From an uncultured Muribaculaceae bacterium (lineage in GTDB: Bacteria; Bacteroidota; Bacteroidia; Bacteroidales; Muribaculaceae): a DNA stretch of 9,220 nt. The position numbers and the translations under genes are program-made. The DNA is taken from positions 1-9,220 of the forward strand of contig CAJLTZ010000087.1 of NCBI GenBank assembly GCA_905209725.1, given 5' to 3'. Shown here piece by piece: positions 7,565 to 9,220 of the stretch. The notes beneath the pieces are model-generated. The model ran no database searches. It had not been told where the DNA came from and worked only from the letters and a program-made list of their open reading frames with translations. How positions within the stretch are numbered: position 1 is the stretch's first letter; every line of letters starts with the position of its first letter.

Positions 7565-9064
7565 TTAGAAAAGGGCGAGGATGGCGTTATAAGGGGAGTT
7601 GCCTTGTTTCTTGGTGGTTTCGACAATGGAATGCAGATCCATGAACGCGTCGGCGCCGAGGTCGGAACGAAAGCATCCGGAATTCTTGAGTTTGATCCTG
7701 AGTTTGCGGATGCCGCGTTCGGAAGCATTGTTGTCGGGCGGTATCGCCGGGTTCCGAAGGAAGTTGAATATATAATCCCTGCACTTAAGAAGTCCGTTCT
7801 TGAACGACGTGAACTTTTCGTTCAACTTCGACAGGTTTTCGTCAATGAGTTTGTCCAGCCGTTCAAGCCAAGATTCCGGGTCGATGGATTCTGTCGGTCT
7901 TTGATTACGCTCATGTATCGCTTCCTGCAGGAGGCTTTCGACCGATCTGGACCATTGCTGTTCCTTGTCAAGTTCGTTCAGGTACTGACACTCGCGCAAC
8001 AGATGAGCCAGGCATACCTGATGGTTGAGGAAGTGCAATGCGAAGTATGCGCTGTGGCGGTCGGTGACGGCCGTCATCCGTTCCAGAGAGTCGCCGAAGC
8101 GGTCCTCAAGTTCCTGCCCTTTGCGACTTTTGCCGTGGAATACCAGTGTGAAATAAACCGTCTGCGCTATCCATGCCCAATCAAGCCGTTTGTTGCAATA
8201 ACAGCCCGATTCATCAAAACCGACAACCGCGGACTGCATTATATACTCTTTGATCTTCTCTATGGCGGGTTCGGCAGCACGTTTCGCCTCGTTAATCCAG
8301 TTGACCATCGAACCCTGACTGATTTCCAGACCGAACACCTCTTTGAAAAATGACGCGATCCGGTTATACGGAAGAAACTGCACCGTGGAAAGATAGACGA
8401 CAAGGCCTTTGACCGACGCGTCGTATACCACGGCGTTGGAGCGGCGCCGCTCAGTGTGTGACCTGACCCGCTTGCCGCATGTGCGGCAGACCTTGACATA
8501 GTGGCGCACTTCCGTTATCAGAGGCTTCAGTTCCGGAAGGGATATTATCTGAGTGATGTAGTCAAGCTCCATGTCGCATTCCTCCAAAGAATCACCGCAG
8601 GCATCGCAGACATCGGCGCTTTCCTCCACTACGCTGTCGGCGGAGCCTGTAAGTTCAAGAGTGCTGCCCTCGTGCCCCGGCTGTCCGCCGGGCTTTTTCC
8701 CGGTGGGCTTACGAAGGAATCGGGTACGACGGACAATCTCATCCTTCATCTGTTCCTTCGACGGCGGAGTGCTGCTGTTGCCGGAATTTTTTGGCGGTTC
8801 CTCATATTTGGACAAACGCCTGCGAAGATCCTCAACCTCCCTGTCTTTCTTTTTGAGCAAGCGTTTCAGGTCACGTATCTCCTTAAGTTGTCCCTGACTC
8901 GTGCGGTTAATCTGACATATAGTCGCGTGTTGGGAATCGATGGTCTTCCGCATCGACTCAATCTGCGCGGACAACCCGCGAAGCACTTCCGCTATGTCGT
9001 TAACCTGCTGTTTCACAGATACAAAGATACGAAATTTATTTGACATGACCAAATAAAATCGCAT
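7565..9064 (-). CDS. IS66 family transposase (TnpC-type, 499 aa)
   Basis: This enzyme moves the surrounding insertion sequence by DDE strand-transfer chemistry. An N-terminal coiled coil / leucine-zipper region (about 18-88) leads to a PPKNSGNSS segment and a Gly/Lys-rich GKKPGGQPGHEG motif (122-133), typical of IS66. A zinc finger follows with Cys153, Cys156, Cys193 and Cys196. The catalytic triad is visible as D284 (VGFDESG), D335 (VTDRHSAY) and E449 (NNASERGIRKLRIKLKNSG), with the conserved CLAHLLRE at 351-358. The length is normal for the family and the frame is unbroken, so it should be active. The start is uncertain: ATG at 9064, ATG at 9046, or, if a promoter-like motif at 9022-9053 is real, GTG at 9016 or ATG at 8953. 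It stops 11 bp inside the left inverted repeat boundary and reads toward the barrel genes. Confidence 0.95.
   Translation of the reverse strand: MRFYLVMSNKFRIFVSVKQQVNDIAEVLRGLSAQIESMRKTIDSQHATICQINRTSQGQLKEIRDLKRLLKKKDREVEDLRRRLSKYEEPPKNSGNSSTPPSKEQMKDEIVRRTRFLRKPTGKKPGGQPGHEGSTLELTGSADSVVEESADVCDACGDSLEECDMELDYITQIISLPELKPLITEVRHYVKVCRTCGKRVRSHTERRRSNAVVYDASVKGLVVYLSTVQFLPYNRIASFFKEVFGLEISQGSMVNWINEAKRAAEPAIEKIKEYIMQSAVVGFDESGCYCNKRLDWAWIAQTVYFTLVFHGKSRKGQELEDRFGDSLERMTAVTDRHSAYFALHFLNHQVCLAHLLRECQYLNELDKEQQWSRSVESLLQEAIHERNQRPTESIDPESWLERLDKLIDENLSKLNEKFTSFKNGLLKCRDYIFNFLRNPAIPPDNNASERGIRKLRIKLKNSGCFRSDLGADAFMDLHSIVETTKKQGNSPYNAILALF
9022..9053 (-). promoter_or_regulatory. Possible Bacteroidota-type promoter inside the transposase 5' end
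   Basis: On the minus strand TTTG (9053-9050) is separated by 20 bases from TATCTTTG (9029-9022). This fits the Bacteroidota consensus of a -33 TTTG and a -7 TAnnTTTG. Transcription would start near 9016, downstream of the two ATG codons at 9064 and 9046, so either translation begins further in or the motif is a chance match. Confidence 0.35.
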
Positions 9065-9139
9065 CTAAATTTCATCGAATCAGCAGATTATATGTCCATC
9101 TTTCATTTCAGCACTTAACTTATATACTCAACATCCCTT

Positions 9140-9174
9140 CCTCAGCGTGTCCGCTGAATAGTTACCTAAACAAT
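9140..9174 (-). repeat. Right terminal inverted repeat of the IS66 element
   Basis: This is the exact reverse complement of 7520-7554. It includes the same TCAGCG/CGCTGA palindrome at 9142-9157 and ends with GTTAC followed by CTAAACAAT. It lies about 75 bp upstream of the first possible transposase start. Confidence 0.92.
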
Positions 9175-9220
9175 TATGCTGTATTATTTCTTGTATAAAT
9201 TGTAATTGAATCTGTGCACG
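9175..9220. other. Flanking DNA right of the insertion sequence, no feature seen
   Basis: These 46 AT-rich bases are the only host sequence upstream of the insertion in this window. I see no gene, promoter consensus or terminator. They share TATGC (9175-9179) with 7511-7515 on the other side, but not as adjacent 8-bp duplicates. Confidence 0.4.

Larger units (their letters stand above)
7520..9174 (-). mobile_element. IS66-family insertion sequence, apparently complete (1655 bp)
   Basis: Perfect 35-bp inverted repeats at 7520-7554 and 9140-9174 enclose one intact IS66-type transposase. IS66 ends usually begin GTAA; here GTAAC occurs nine bases in (from 7529, and as GTTAC ending at 9165), so the matching repeat extends beyond the usual tip. 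Only the large transposase is encoded, without the small TnpA and TnpB proteins of classical IS66, as in the ISBst12-like group. No 8-bp direct target duplication is seen at either boundary choice. Sampled GC (58-65%) is well above the flanking genes, which supports a separate origin. The intact frame and identical ends suggest recent activity. Confidence 0.9.

Noticed and set aside
7604..8353. A 249-codon open frame on the plus strand inside the transposase
   Set aside because: It is antisense to an intact IS66 transposase with all catalytic motifs. GC-rich coding DNA commonly leaves long antisense frames open, and the translation shows no recognisable domain.
8501..9043. A 180-codon plus-strand frame at the other end of the transposase
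   Set aside because: This is also antisense to the transposase N-terminus, with no start signal or family resemblance.
7511..9179. TATGC on both sides of the insertion sequence as a target duplication
   Set aside because: It is five bases, not the eight expected for IS66, and the left copy does not touch the inverted repeat.

Overview
The window looks like chromosomal DNA of a gut-type Bacteroidales bacterium (Muribaculaceae, Prevotellaceae or Bacteroidaceae are all possible). The signs are a BACON-domain lipoprotein with an acidic surface-export signal, a protein ending in a short type IX-like sorting tail, start regions that mostly lack Shine-Dalgarno sites, and one TTTG / TAnnTTTG promoter-like motif. 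No marker gene fixes the genus.

All genes lie on the minus strand, so the biological order runs from high to low coordinates. At 7520-9174 there is an apparently complete IS66-family insertion sequence with a 499-codon transposase between perfect 35-bp inverted repeats. Its tip is only about 50 bp upstream of the next gene. Then come three tandem, mutually homologous TIM-barrel (glycoside-hydrolase-like) proteins at 7472-6165, 6042-4744 and 4690-3077, none with a signal peptide. After them are two small secreted proteins of unknown function at 3038-2205 and 2187-1447, both preceded by strong GGAGG sites. Last is a BACON-repeat lipoprotein starting at 1414 that runs off the left edge of the window.

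The gaps between the six non-IS genes are 122, 52, 38, 17 and 32 bp, so they could be one transcription unit. A likely reading, which is inference, is a carbohydrate-related accessory cassette: one barrel protein that keeps plausible catalytic carboxylates, two sister proteins in which the matching acid/base position has become leucine, two exported proteins, and a surface carbohydrate-binding-type lipoprotein. No SusC/SusD pair, regulator, tRNA, rRNA, CRISPR array or phage gene is visible. Base composition is patchy: the IS is GC-rich, the third barrel gene and the 277-aa gene are AT-rich, and the BACON gene switches from about 50% to about 33% GC part way through. This suggests assembly from separate sources.
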